From: Dyella lutea
GTDB lineage: Bacteria; Pseudomonadota; Gammaproteobacteria; Xanthomonadales; Rhodanobacteraceae
Direction: 5' to 3'
DNA: 64,000 nucleotides
Assembly: GCF_024158035.1 (NCBI RefSeq)
Contig: NZ_JAMZEK010000006.1
Location: forward strand, 21,453 to 85,452
The position numbers were made by a program, and so were the translations under genes. A model generated the notes under the pieces. That model was not told where the DNA came from. It saw only the letters and a program-made list of their open reading frames with translations, and did not search any database. Below are positions 1-8,441 of this stretch, piece after piece. Numbering within the stretch: the first letter of the stretch is position 1; every line of letters begins with the position of its first letter.

Positions 1-131
1 ACCGCCGCCATCGCCTCCCTCGGCGCCGTCAACTCCTTGCGGCGGGCCGGCGTTACTGTCCTCGCCCACCGGCCACCGCCGACAAAACCCATGCGACGCA
101 AGGTTTTACGGCGCACCGGCGGCCCGAAACC
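1..131. other. Left edge, no supported gene
   Basis: GC-rich sequence ahead of the first gene. Reading frames run open through it in more than one phase, but there is no start, recognisable protein motif or terminator. It may hold the 3' end of a gene lying outside the window or only promoter DNA of the gene at 165. Confidence 0.3.
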
Positions 132-164
132 GTGCCTGTCCATTCCACCCATCGAGGAATCGCC

Positions 165-515
165 ATGAGCCTTCGCACCACGCTCCGCCGCAGCCTGATC
201 GCCCTGCTCGCCACCAGCGCCCTCGCCGCCACCGGCGCCATGGCGCAAGCCACGCCCGTGCCCCACCACCCGCGCGTCAACGAAGTGAACAAGCGCGTCG
301 ACACCCAGCAGCAGCGCATCGACAAGGGCGTTGCCAACGGCACCATCACCGGCAAGCAGGCCGCCCGCGACGAAAAGCACGACGCCAACATCGCCCAGCG
401 CGCCAGCGCCGACGAGGCCAGGCACAACGGCCACCTCACCAAGAAGGAAACCCGCCGCCTCAACCGCTCGGAGAACCGCAACAGCCGGCATATCCGGAAG
501 CAGCGGAGGCACTGA
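165..515 (+). CDS. Small basic secreted protein with helical repeats
   Basis: A 116-residue protein with a Sec signal peptide (about residues 1-28, ending in Ala-Met-Ala before Gln-Ala). The mature part is very rich in Arg, Lys, Gln and Asn and looks like two helical repeats: each has a Gln/Arg-rich helix, a Gly-x-(Ile/Leu)-Thr turn and a Lys/Arg-Glu-rich helix. Similar short periplasmic proteins of unknown function occur in Xanthomonadales and Burkholderiales (recalled, not searched). The ATG at 165 is chosen over an in-frame ATG at 132 because GAGGA at 154-158 is correctly spaced and the signal peptide starts here. It is monocistronic and ends at a strong hairpin. No enzymatic motif is seen. 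Confidence 0.75.
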   Translation: MSLRTTLRRSLIALLATSALAATGAMAQATPVPHHPRVNEVNKRVDTQQQRIDKGVANGTITGKQAARDEKHDANIAQRASADEARHNGHLTKKETRRLNRSENRNSRHIRKQRRH

Positions 516-529
516 TACAGCCGCTTGAA

Positions 530-562
530 CGAACAAGGCCCCGCTTGGCGGGGTCTTGTTCG
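530..562. terminator. Bidirectional terminator hairpin
   Basis: A 15-bp stem (530-544 pairs with 548-562, one G-T wobble) with a TTG loop; the outer arms are A/T-containing (CGAACAAG / CTTGTTCG). It lies between the convergent ends of the small secreted protein gene and hsdR, so it can stop transcription from both sides. Confidence 0.8.
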
Positions 563-576
563 CCTGATCGTGCGTC

Positions 577-3500
577 TCAGGGCAAGGAAGCGCGCTGCTC
601 GGCCCGCAGGCGCAAGGCTTCGTAGAGCTGTCCCGGCCCGAGCAGGATGTCCATCAGCCCATCCTGGGTCCGCTCCGAGCGCAGCGCCTGCGAGCTCATC
701 GCCGAATGCGCATCCAGCGCGTCCATGATGGCGTGGACTAGGGCCTGGCGAAGATCGGGCGAGCTGGCGAACTGCTCCTTGCTGTTGCTGCCGGCTTGCT
801 GCACCAGAGTCTCGTTTTCCAGCAGCTTGCCCTTGAGCACGCCGTTGACGTAGACGAGCTGGTCGCCGTCGGTGACCTGCCCCTCGAACAAGCCGTTCAC
901 CTTCTCGATGATCTCGGCCAGCAGCGCCTTCTCCTTGTCCTGCACCGAGCCGCTGCCCACCGCATCAAGCGGCGGCAGCTTGTAGTCGCCCTTGCCATCA
1001 CGCAGGTTGAGCGGCTGCCGCCCGGCGCTGCGCAAGGTGTGGTGGGTCAGCACCACCTTGGACAGGTCGACCGTCTCACGCTCGCGCCCGAACTCCAGCA
1101 GCGGGATCAGCCGCTTGTAGAAGATGAAGCGCTTTTCGATGTCGGTGTTGCCGTAGTCGATCATCTGCGACAGGAAGGCATACAGCCGTACGTAGGCGCC
1201 CATGTCGCCCTTGAACAACTGCAGTGCATCCATGATGTCCTTCTGCGCCTGCGCCACTGGCTCGTCGCCGCTGCCCAGCGCATCGGCGCGTGCCAGTTGG
1301 GCGGCGCGGTAGCGCTTGAGCAGGCGGTCGGCCACCGGCGCCATCGCCGCACTCAGCTGGGCCTGCGTGGCGTTCGGATCGGTCTCGATCCTGGCCACGC
1401 GATCCACCTCGAAATCATCGTAGTGACCACTGGCGTCGAGCTTGGCGCGCAGGTCGAACACCTGGTGCGGATCGGTAGCCGCTTCCAGCTCGGCGGTAGC
1501 GTAGTAGGTCTTGAACGCGGTGAGGATCTCGTCCGCGTCGTTGACGAAGTCGAGGATGTAGGTGGTGTCCTTGCCCGGGTGCGCGCGGTTCAGTCGCGAC
1601 AGCGTCTGCACGGCCTGGATGCCGCCCAGCATCTTGTCCACGTACATGCCGCACAACAGCGGCTGGTCGAAGCCGGTCTGGAACTTGTTGGCCACCAGCA
1701 GCAGGTGGTACTCCGGCTGCGCGAAGGCGTCGCGGATGTCGCGCCCCTTCAGGCCCGGGTTGAGATCCGGGCTGGTCTCGGTGACCGGCTCGGGGAAGCT
1801 CTCCGGGTCGTTCACCTCGCCGGAGAAGGCCACCAGCACGCCCAGCGGGTAGTTCTGCCGCGCGATGTACTCGCGCACCGCCTTCTGCCAGCGCACGGCC
1901 TCCTTGCGGCTGCCCACCACCACCATCGCCTTGGCCTTGCCCGCCAGCAGCGGCTGCACGTGCTCGCGGTAGTGCTCCACCACGATCTGCACCTTGGCCG
2001 CGATGTTGTAGGGATGCAGGCGTACCCACTGCATGATCCCCTTCATTGCCGCGCTGCGCTCCACCTCGGCCTGGTCGACCTCCCTGCCTTCGTGGGCCAG
2101 CCGGAAAGCCAGCTTGTACGGCGTGTAGTTGCGCAGCACGTCGAGGATGAAGCCCTCCTCGATCGCCTGGCGCATCGAGTACACGTGGAACGGCAGCGGC
2201 AGCCCGTCCGGCCCCGGCCGGCCGAACAGCTCCAGCGTCTTGCCCTTGGGCGTGGCGGTGAACGCCACATAGGTAAGCCCCTGCTGCCCACCGACGCGAG
2301 CGGCCATGCCGGCCGCCAGCATAGTTTCGGTGTCCACCTCGCCGCCGTCCTGCAGCTCGGCCCACTCCTGCGCGCTCAGCAGCTGCTTGAGCTTGGCGGC
2401 GGATTCGCCGGTCTGCGAGCTGTGTGCCTCGTCGGCGATCACCGCGAAACGCTTGCCTTCGGTGGTGGCCAGTTCCTGCGCGGCGCTCATCGCGGCGGGA
2501 AAGGTCTGGATGGTGCAGACGATGATCTTCTTGCCCGCCTCCAGCGCGGCCTTCAGCTGCGCGCTCTTGCTGCCCCGCTCGCTGGTGATGGTTTCCACCA
2601 CGCCCGCGGTGCGCTCGAAATCGAAGATCGCCTCCTGCAACTGCGCATCCAGCACGTTGCGGTCGGACACCACCAGCACGCTGTCGAACAGCTTGGCGTT
2701 GCGGTCGTCGTGCAGGTCAGCAAGGAAGTGCGCGCTCCACGCGATGGAATTGGTCTTGCCCGAACCGGCCGAATGCTGGATCAGATAGCGCTGCCCCGGG
2801 CCGTTGGCGCGCACGTCGGCCACCAGCTTCCGCGTCGCGTCGAGCTGGTGGTAGCGCGGAAAGATCACGCTGGTGAGCCGCTTCTTGTCGTCGCGCTTGC
2901 CGATCAGGTAACGCCCCAGGATCTCCAGCCAGCTGTCGCGCGCCCACACCTGCTCCCACAGGTAGGCGGTGGCAAAGCCGTCCGGGTTCGGCGGGTTGCC
3001 GGCGCCGCCGTCGTGGCCCAGGTTGAACGGCAGGAAGCGCGTGGCCGGCCCAGCCAGCCGCGTGGTCATCATCGCCTCGGCCTGGCTCACCGCGAAATGC
3101 ACCAGCGCACCGCCGGGAAACGACAGCAGCGGCTCAGCCACCCCGCCCTTGGGGTGCGGATGCCGGTCGTAGCGGTACTGGTCCACCGCATCGCCCACGC
3201 TCTGGGTGAAGTCGGATTTCAGCTCCGCCGTCGCCACCGCGATGCCGTTGACGAACAGCACCAGGTCCAGCGCATCCTGCGGGTTGTTCGGCGAGTGCTT
3301 CACCTGCCGCACCACGCGCAGGCGGTTGGCGGCGTAGCGCTGTTCCAGCGCTGGGTTCATCGCCAGCGCGGGCTTGAACTGCACCAGCGCCAGCGGTGCC
3401 TTCAGCCCGATCATTTCCACGCCCCGGCGCAGCACTTCCAGCGTGCCGCGCTCGTCCAGGCTCTTGCGCACGCGCTCGGCGATCCGCTCCGGCATGGCCG

Positions 3501-3690
3501 GGCCGCGCGCCTTGGTCAAGCGCTCCCAACTCTCCGGCTGGGTCGTCTCGATCCACGCCAGCAGGTCCGGCAGGTACAGGCCGTGGGCGCGATCGAAGTA
3601 TTGGGCGTCGCCCTCGACGTAAAGCCAGCCGTTACTGCCGAGGTGTTCGCAGATCTCGCGCTCGAAGTGATGCTCGCGGTGCAGATTCAT
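577..3690 (-). CDS. hsdR: Type I restriction enzyme R subunit (HsdR)
   Basis: Translocase/endonuclease subunit of a type I restriction-modification complex, 1037 residues, full length. The N-terminal PD-(D/E)XK nuclease is visible as Asp142 followed by Glu156-Leu-Lys158. The SF2 motor begins with Walker A HSAGSGKT (306-313), and the DEAH box is at 420-423. The C-terminal helical region would dock on HsdM/HsdS. The start overlaps the stop of the upstream nucleotidyltransferase gene by 4 nt (ATGA), implying translational coupling. It is separated from hsdM and hsdS by four accessory genes, an unusual arrangement. It cuts unmodified DNA remote from the HsdS target after ATP-driven translocation (family knowledge). 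Confidence 0.95.
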   Translation of the reverse strand: MNLHREHHFEREICEHLGSNGWLYVEGDAQYFDRAHGLYLPDLLAWIETTQPESWERLTKARGPAMPERIAERVRKSLDERGTLEVLRRGVEMIGLKAPLALVQFKPALAMNPALEQRYAANRLRVVRQVKHSPNNPQDALDLVLFVNGIAVATAELKSDFTQSVGDAVDQYRYDRHPHPKGGVAEPLLSFPGGALVHFAVSQAEAMMTTRLAGPATRFLPFNLGHDGGAGNPPNPDGFATAYLWEQVWARDSWLEILGRYLIGKRDDKKRLTSVIFPRYHQLDATRKLVADVRANGPGQRYLIQHSAGSGKTNSIAWSAHFLADLHDDRNAKLFDSVLVVSDRNVLDAQLQEAIFDFERTAGVVETITSERGSKSAQLKAALEAGKKIIVCTIQTFPAAMSAAQELATTEGKRFAVIADEAHSSQTGESAAKLKQLLSAQEWAELQDGGEVDTETMLAAGMAARVGGQQGLTYVAFTATPKGKTLELFGRPGPDGLPLPFHVYSMRQAIEEGFILDVLRNYTPYKLAFRLAHEGREVDQAEVERSAAMKGIMQWVRLHPYNIAAKVQIVVEHYREHVQPLLAGKAKAMVVVGSRKEAVRWQKAVREYIARQNYPLGVLVAFSGEVNDPESFPEPVTETSPDLNPGLKGRDIRDAFAQPEYHLLLVANKFQTGFDQPLLCGMYVDKMLGGIQAVQTLSRLNRAHPGKDTTYILDFVNDADEILTAFKTYYATAELEAATDPHQVFDLRAKLDASGHYDDFEVDRVARIETDPNATQAQLSAAMAPVADRLLKRYRAAQLARADALGSGDEPVAQAQKDIMDALQLFKGDMGAYVRLYAFLSQMIDYGNTDIEKRFIFYKRLIPLLEFGRERETVDLSKVVLTHHTLRSAGRQPLNLRDGKGDYKLPPLDAVGSGSVQDKEKALLAEIIEKVNGLFEGQVTDGDQLVYVNGVLKGKLLENETLVQQAGSNSKEQFASSPDLRQALVHAIMDALDAHSAMSSQALRSERTQDGLMDILLGPGQLYEALRLRAEQRASLP

Positions 3691-4400
3691 GCCCGTCCTT
3701 CCCCTGTAGATTCGCGTCCTTCCGCCATCGCCCGCAGGCGATCGGCCACCACGTCCGCGCGCTCCGGCTCGGCGATCAGGCCCGGCAGCACATCGAGAAA
3801 ACCCGCTCGCGCCAGCAGACCGGCAAACGCCTCCGCGATGGCCTGCCGCACGTCCGCCGATGCCTGAGCCACTTCCCGCACCAGCTCCTCGCGACCATCG
3901 ACGATGTTCAACACGTCTTCCAGATCGTGGCTGGCGAGCACGTCGCCCCGCCCGCGACCGGCAAAGGCCTCCAGCTTGGTCGCCACGAAGGCCACCGCCG
4001 TCGCCCGCCGTATCTGTGTCCCCTCACCCAACGGCACCCGCTGCGCGGTCGCCACCGCGTAGGGATACCAGCGATTGGCGAAGCCCAGCACGTCCGGGTG
4101 CTCCGGCATCAGGTCGAACACCACGCCGGAGTCGCGATGGATCCAGCGGCAGATCACGCCGCTCTCCGCGTCCTCGCGGAAACCACGGCGTGCCAGCTCG
4201 CGCTGCAGGCGCTGAAACTGCGCCCGCCCGGCCTGTGCCACCGCATCCACGTCGACGGTGGCGCGCACACCTTCAGCCAGCGGGTCGGTGATCAGCAATC
4301 CCGCCACCGCACCGCCGAGAAACACCACTTGTTCCCGCAGCTCGCCCAGGGCCTGCGCGATGACGCGCAGAGTGGGCAGGTTCGGATCATCCCTGCGCAT
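3687..4400 (-). CDS. AbiEii-like nucleotidyltransferase
   Basis: A 237-residue protein with the signature of a minimal nucleotidyltransferase of the AbiEii/toxin type: a Gly-Gly at 29-30 after a beta strand, then Thr-Val-Asp-Val-Asp with the metal-binding Asp-x-Asp at 50-52, and a downstream Val-Phe-Asp-Leu strand offering a third acidic residue. In AbiE type IV toxin-antitoxin systems such enzymes arrest growth during phage infection by nucleotide transfer. Here it lies 2 nt after a winged-helix gene and overlaps hsdR by 4 nt, so the three genes form one operon. The domain call rests on motif reading only. Other possibilities are a generic nucleotidyltransferase linked to the restriction system. 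Confidence 0.7.
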   Translation of the reverse strand: MRRDDPNLPTLRVIAQALGELREQVVFLGGAVAGLLITDPLAEGVRATVDVDAVAQAGRAQFQRLQRELARRGFREDAESGVICRWIHRDSGVVFDLMPEHPDVLGFANRWYPYAVATAQRVPLGEGTQIRRATAVAFVATKLEAFAGRGRGDVLASHDLEDVLNIVDGREELVREVAQASADVRQAIAEAFAGLLARAGFLDVLPGLIAEPERADVVADRLRAMAEGRESTGEGRA

Positions 4401-4402
4401 CC

Positions 4403-4921
4403 TTAACTCCCCAGCTCCTTCGTCAGCATGTCCGTTGCCAGCGACCGCTCACGCGCCCGGCCGGCGCGAATCGCGTCCTGCAAGGCCAGCAGACGGTGCA
4501 AGGCAGGATCGAGCAATGCAGCCTGCGGCGCCGAACGGTAGATCGGCGACAGGCTCGGCCCCTTGGCCGTGCCGGAGGGGTGCGCCCACACCGGTGCTTC
4601 GTCGGCTGCGGCGGAGATCTTCCCGGCCAACGGCGCCACCCCGAACGACGTTGGGACCCCGCGCTTCACCGGCCCCGGCTGCGCCGGCCACACGTAGCGC
4701 ACGCCGTGTATGGCGAACTCAGCCAGTGCAGGACGCACCGGTGCCCAATCGCCGCGTCCGCGCGCCACGGCCAGGCCTGACGCCACCGCACGCTTCACGC
4801 AGGCATGCACTTCCGAGGCGCTGAGCGTCAGCGCCTCCCCCAGCGCGGCATAGGTCCAGCGCTGGCCCGGGTGGGCAGCTACCTTGAGCAATACCAGCAG
4901 GTCCTGCGGCTTGAGTTCCAC
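4403..4921 (-). CDS. Winged-helix protein, candidate AbiEi-like antitoxin/regulator
   Basis: A 172-residue protein. Residues 1-60 read as a MarR-like winged helix (Leu-Lys-Pro-Gln-Asp start, then Thr-Tyr-Ala-Ala-Leu-Gly-Glu-Ala and Ser-Ala-Ser-Glu-Val recognition helix). The remainder is Pro/Ala-rich with no known motif. It starts at GTG because an in-frame TAA lies shortly upstream; the Shine-Dalgarno is weak. It is coupled to the nucleotidyltransferase with a 2-nt gap. The pair resembles AbiEi (DNA-binding antitoxin) plus AbiEii (toxin), and the 26-bp palindrome 13 nt before the start would suit autoregulation. The antitoxin role is inferred; it could be only a regulator of hsdR. Confidence 0.6.
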   Translation of the reverse strand: MELKPQDLLVLLKVAAHPGQRWTYAALGEALTLSASEVHACVKRAVASGLAVARGRGDWAPVRPALAEFAIHGVRYVWPAQPGPVKRGVPTSFGVAPLAGKISAAADEAPVWAHPSGTAKGPSLSPIYRSAPQAALLDPALHRLLALQDAIRAGRARERSLATDMLTKELGS

Positions 4922-4934
4922 GGCTCGGGCTCGT

Positions 4935-4960
4935 TATTCGCAATTCGCGAATCGCGAATA
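4935..4960. promoter_or_regulatory. 26-bp palindromic candidate operator
   Basis: A 26-bp palindrome with one mismatched base pair (positions 8 and 19 of the element) and a perfect ATTCGCGAAT core at 4943-4952. It lies directly upstream of the GTG start of the winged-helix gene, in a locally AT-rich stretch. This is the expected place for an autoregulatory site of a winged-helix antitoxin. No protein-binding evidence exists. Confidence 0.55.
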
Positions 4961-5031
4961 TCGCGGATTAAACGGTGCACGGCAAGCGTGTGACTGCAGA
5001 AAGAGCCGGTCTCGTAGCGTCGGACTGACTC

Positions 5032-5069
5032 CCGCTAATTTCACTTGGACCCCAAACTGAAATTAGCGG
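5032..5069. repeat. Perfect 12-bp inverted repeat, possible IS-end remnant
   Basis: CCGCTAATTTCA (5032-5043) and its exact complement (5058-5069) flank a 14-nt spacer. There is no T-tract, so it is not a clear terminator. The AT-rich arms stand out from the surrounding DNA and resemble abutted insertion-sequence ends, but no transposase is nearby. It could also be an operator for the operon starting at 4921. Confidence 0.45.
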
Positions 5070-5094
5070 CGCGATCAACGCTCAGACAAAGCCT

Positions 5095-5132
5095 GTTGCC
5101 CAATCAGCAACCAAGGTTGCCAAAACAGCAAC
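5095..5132. repeat. Two 17-bp direct repeats, 21-bp phased
   Basis: Copies at 5095-5111 and 5116-5132 share GTTGCC-AA--CAGCAAC and are each imperfect palindromes (GTTGC-7 nt-GCAAC). The 21-bp spacing is two helical turns, typical of a dimer binding twice on one DNA face. The site sits in the 245-nt gap upstream of the winged-helix/nucleotidyltransferase/hsdR operon. Confidence 0.45.
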
Positions 5133-5166
5133 ACCCTCGCGTGTAGATCTACGGTCGCTTCAGCCA

Positions 5167-6096
5167 TCAACTTTCGCCATAACTGCGATCCAGCAAGGGT
5201 TTGGCCCGCTCGAAATCGGCCATCGTCCGCAGGCACAGCTCCAGGTCACCGGTGCCCCACGTGCCGATGTTGCGCACGTCGCGGCTGAAGCCTTCCTCCA
5301 GCGCCACCGTGTCCGGGTCCAGCTTCAGCATCACCAGCAGCTTGTCCCGGTACGGGATCACGCAGGCGAAGTTCTTCAGGCGTCGGAACGCGACGTAGAG
5401 CTTCAGGTGCTTTTCCTGCACGTCGTCGCCCAGCGCCAGCAGATAGCCGGACAAGGCCGTGTAGAGCTCCTTGATGACGGGCTGTGCCTGGCTGAGCTGT
5501 TCCTCCGCCGTCTTGTCCTTGCCGACCGGTTTGGGCTTTGTCCCGGTGGTCGAGCCAGCGGTATCGGCCTTGGCGGTGGTCGCGTCGTCCACGCTCACGC
5601 TGTTCACCAGATCGAGCAGCAGCAGGTCGTCGCCGAACAGCTTGTAGCGGATCAGTTCGATATTGCGCGGGATCTGCTGCACCGCGTGCTGGTCGTAGCG
5701 GGTGAAGTCGGCGGCGATGCAGAGCAGGCGCGTGCCGGACCAGTCGATCTGCTCGGCCACGTCCTTGCCCAGCTTTTCCATCACCAGCCACTGGAACTCC
5801 GCGCGGTGATCCATCAGCCAGTCCAGGTAGAACAGCCCCTGGTTGATCACATTCTCATTGCTGTGGCGCTTGTACTCGACGATCACCGGGCAGCCGTTCT
5901 CGTCCAGCCCCAGCGAGTCGATGCGGCCCTTGTGGGTCTTGCCGGTCACGTACTCGGTGGCGAGGAAGCGCACGCCGAGGAAGGTCGGCATCTGCGCTTC
6001 GATCAGGGATTGCAGGTGCTTTTCCACGGCGGCCGAACGCCCGGAAAGCTCATGGGCCTGACCTGAGGCAAGCCGGAACAATTGAATGTCACTCAT
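5167..6096 (-). CDS. PD-(D/E)XK nuclease-like protein with C-terminal DUF5655
   Basis: A 309-residue protein. Residues about 20-120 form a PD-(D/E)XK-type core: Arg-Ile-Asp60, then Ile-Val-Glu74-Tyr-Lys76, followed by a helix with Asn-Gln-Gly-Leu-Phe-Tyr. The last about 110 residues (Tyr-Thr-Ala-Leu-Ser-Gly onward, with Phe-Ala-Cys-Val-Ile-Pro-Tyr) fit the DUF5655 domain often joined to such nucleases. The start at 6096 is preferred to 6147 because GGGGA lies at proper distance and the longer form overlaps the previous gene. It lies in the RM operon and could be an accessory nuclease or DNA-binding factor. Its substrate is unknown. Confidence 0.75.
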   Translation of the reverse strand: MSDIQLFRLASGQAHELSGRSAAVEKHLQSLIEAQMPTFLGVRFLATEYVTGKTHKGRIDSLGLDENGCPVIVEYKRHSNENVINQGLFYLDWLMDHRAEFQWLVMEKLGKDVAEQIDWSGTRLLCIAADFTRYDQHAVQQIPRNIELIRYKLFGDDLLLLDLVNSVSVDDATTAKADTAGSTTGTKPKPVGKDKTAEEQLSQAQPVIKELYTALSGYLLALGDDVQEKHLKLYVAFRRLKNFACVIPYRDKLLVMLKLDPDTVALEEGFSRDVRNIGTWGTGDLELCLRTMADFERAKPLLDRSYGES

Positions 6097-6128
6097 GTGT
6101 TTCCCCAGTCCTTGCCCAGCTTGACCAA

Positions 6129-6956
6129 CTAATCGTTGGCAGCCCACCCGAAATCCTGAAGCAAGAACGCCAGTGCGCTTACCGCCAGTTCCGCATCACT
6201 CCGTGAAACGGCACGTGTTCCGTGACTCGCCTCGCCGTTCGCCTTTGCGCGGGCGTGGAGCAGGCGGATCAAATCACCGGCGTCGGCTTGCGCCTTCATC
6301 TCCTGCTCTCTCAGATAGCGCACCAGCGGCCCAAGGTCGTTCGTACCCTCCGGACTCGACGCCGGATACCTCGCGCTGATGATGTAACAAGCGGCGTTTC
6401 GGCAAGCATCGATCGCAGCCTGAGGCGCCTGGATCGTCGCGGTCTCGACGACGGCTTCGACAGCCGCATGCAAATCGTGCCGGCTGCCTGCCGGGATCGC
6501 CGAAACGATCAGCTCGGGCAGCACCCCAAGATGCGTTTTCGACTTGAGCGTGACGAAGCAGCCCTCCAAGCCGATGCGCTCCGAGAGAACCACAATCCAA
6601 CGCGAGCTCGCTCCGCCGTCCCCCAGACTGACCTCAGCACCCAGCTTCGGGGGCACGTTCGCCGTGCAGTAGGCACGGTTTACGTTGAAGGTATTGGAAG
6701 GATTACTCGTGTCCCGATTGGGGAAGCGCGACACGCAATCCGCCGGCCACCCATTCTTGTTGTTGTCTCGTTCGAACAATCTGCCACGTCGGATTCGCGT
6801 ACTTGAATTGAAGTAGTCCTCGACGAAGAGCCGATCCGACGTCGGCAGCTCATCGACGATAGCGAAGGGAAGGATGATCGGCAGGCCCTGGACACGTCGC
6901 AACCATGCCTGCGTACCTTCGTACCAGAGCCCCTGTGCCTCGGCGATGTACTGCAT
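6129..6956 (-). CDS. Unknown protein embedded in the RM operon
   Basis: A protein of about 275 residues with no motif I recognise. It contains an Asn/Arg/Cys-rich stretch near residues 60-105 and an Ala-rich helical C-terminus, and has no signal peptide or membrane segment. The ATG at 6956 overlaps the hsdS stop codon in a TGATG arrangement, so it is translationally coupled to hsdS; a GTG one codon upstream (6959) is an alternative. The stop lies 32 nt before the ATG of the next gene. The position between the specificity subunit and a nuclease-like protein suggests a restriction or anti-phage accessory role, but nothing in the sequence defines it. Confidence 0.6.
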   Translation of the reverse strand: MQYIAEAQGLWYEGTQAWLRRVQGLPIILPFAIVDELPTSDRLFVEDYFNSSTRIRRGRLFERDNNKNGWPADCVSRFPNRDTSNPSNTFNVNRAYCTANVPPKLGAEVSLGDGGASSRWIVVLSERIGLEGCFVTLKSKTHLGVLPELIVSAIPAGSRHDLHAAVEAVVETATIQAPQAAIDACRNAACYIISARYPASSPEGTNDLGPLVRYLREQEMKAQADAGDLIRLLHARAKANGEASHGTRAVSRSDAELAVSALAFLLQDFGWAAND

Positions 6957-8302
6957 CACGCTGCGTTCCTCACGTCGATCTTGCCGGTGACGGCGGCGGA
7001 GATCAGGGCGCTGCGACGTTCTTTCAGAAGGGCTACAGCAGCAACCGCTCCCTGCGCCAGTGATTCATAACTACCAAGTAGGTTTTCAAGACAGCTGCTG
7101 ATTTCAAGCTGCTCACCCGGCGGCGGGAACGGAACAGCAAGGCTGCGGATCTGCTCAACGTTAATCCGCTTGAAGGTTGAGCCAATCATGAGCGCGTTCA
7201 ATTGCTCAGAAACCACAGGCGATCGCAGGACGCATTGCATGTAATCGGGTGACGCGGCGCCACCAAGCCTGCGAAGCAGGCAGACATCCTGCCCCATCGC
7301 AAATTTCTCCACCGAGCTGGGCACCTGAGCCACCTCACCAACAGTTGCATTGCGACTGAAAAGAAGATCACCTGCCCGTGGATCACGCCCACCCTCGATC
7401 AACTGCTCGAAGAAGCCCTCCGTGGTGCGCTTGGCGTCGGACAAGTCAACGAAGCGAGACTGCACCTCGCGAATGCTGGCCAGTGGAATGCCATCCTCAG
7501 TGAACTCCGCTGTCAGATGCTTGCAATCGGTGACTGACCAAAAGCGCTTTAGCGGCCCAACCTCCCAATGCGCCGGCACTTCGCCCAGCCAGGGGATGCC
7601 GGAGTCCTTCATGGGGGCGTTGGGGTTGAGGCCGCGGGTGACTGCGTGGGAGATGGTGGCCTGACGCTTTTCGGCCAGCAGCGCCAGCAGCTTTTCCTGT
7701 TCGGCGATCAGGGCGTCGATCTTGGCGGTTTCGCGGTCGAGGAAGGTGGCGATGGCGCGCTGCTCTGCGCGATTTGGCAGCACCAACTGAAAATTTCCGA
7801 TCTGTCCTTCGTTCAACGACGGAACAGCACCAGGATTTGCGATTAGATCAAAGCGAACGAGATTCAGCGCATAGCTGACAAACGCAACGTCTGCGGCGTC
7901 GTCATCGACAACCAGTCCCATCATGTTGTTGTCGATGCACGCAGCTTCGCCAAGCCTCCGAATTCGCCCCAAAAGCAGTGCAGCACCCACCTTGGCAAAG
8001 ACCAGCGCCCCCGATGGAAATATGTAGGCACCAAGGCGCTCTGCCGTAGCGCGAGAAATATTGTTTTCACTTCCCCAAAGTACGCCATCGCTGCCAGCAC
8101 GACCCAGCGCATTCACCTTGTGGAACGGCAGCTCCTCGGCGTCGAGCCCCTGCTCGGCATGGGGAAAGCCTGCGCCCCCCTTCAACTTTCCCAATTGTTT
8201 GACCGGAGCAATGAGCCAATGAGCCGGAATCTCGCCTAGCCATGGCACTCCGCTGTCCTTGTATTCCGGATAACGCGGCAAGCTCACGACCGCACCCCGC
8301 AC
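6956..8302 (-). CDS. hsdS: Type I restriction-modification specificity subunit S (HsdS)
   Basis: A 448-residue DNA-recognition subunit with two target-recognition domains. Each half starts with the hallmark sequence Asp-Ser-Gly-(Val/Ile)-Pro-Trp-Leu-Gly-Glu-(Ile/Val)-Pro-Ala-His-Trp (near residues 16-30 and again mid-protein), and each is followed by a TRD and a conserved coiled-coil spacer (Glu-Gln-Glu-Lys-Leu-Leu-Ala-Leu-Leu near the middle, Leu-Leu-Lys-Glu-Arg-Arg-Ser-Ala-Leu-Ile at the end). It would recognise a bipartite site and tether HsdM and HsdR. The start codon is not certain; an internal residue before Pro-Arg-Tyr-Pro-Glu-Tyr may be used. There is a 139-nt gap to hsdM. Confidence 0.93.
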   Translation of the reverse strand: MRGAVVSLPRYPEYKDSGVPWLGEIPAHWLIAPVKQLGKLKGGAGFPHAEQGLDAEELPFHKVNALGRAGSDGVLWGSENNISRATAERLGAYIFPSGALVFAKVGAALLLGRIRRLGEAACIDNNMMGLVVDDDAADVAFVSYALNLVRFDLIANPGAVPSLNEGQIGNFQLVLPNRAEQRAIATFLDRETAKIDALIAEQEKLLALLAEKRQATISHAVTRGLNPNAPMKDSGIPWLGEVPAHWEVGPLKRFWSVTDCKHLTAEFTEDGIPLASIREVQSRFVDLSDAKRTTEGFFEQLIEGGRDPRAGDLLFSRNATVGEVAQVPSSVEKFAMGQDVCLLRRLGGAASPDYMQCVLRSPVVSEQLNALMIGSTFKRINVEQIRSLAVPFPPPGEQLEISSCLENLLGSYESLAQGAVAAVALLKERRSALISAAVTGKIDVRNAA

Positions 8303-8317
8303 GAGCCGAGACGCTGG

Positions 8318-8337
8318 ATGCCAGCGTGCGCTGGCAT
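8318..8337. repeat. 9-bp inverted repeat between hsdM and hsdS
   Basis: ATGCCAGCG and its exact complement are separated by TG, in the 139-nt gap between hsdM and hsdS. No T-tract follows on the minus strand, so it may modulate hsdS translation or mRNA stability rather than terminate. Confidence 0.35.
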
Positions 8338-8441
8338 GACTGTGAGGGGGATGGTGGCGGTCGTAATGGCGAGGGGGATGGGAAGCTGGGCGTGGGGGTG
8401 CGGGTGGGCGCGTTGGGGCTGGGGCGGGATGGGCCGCGCGA

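Noticed and set aside
796..3867. A 1023-codon plus-strand open frame opposite hsdR
   Set aside because: It is the antisense shadow of a high-GC gene; composition (His, Leu, Arg, Ala and Gln rich) and lack of motifs contrast with the clear HsdR motifs on the other strand. Similar long frames opposite hsdM, the DUF748 gene, ahpF and prpE were rejected likewise.
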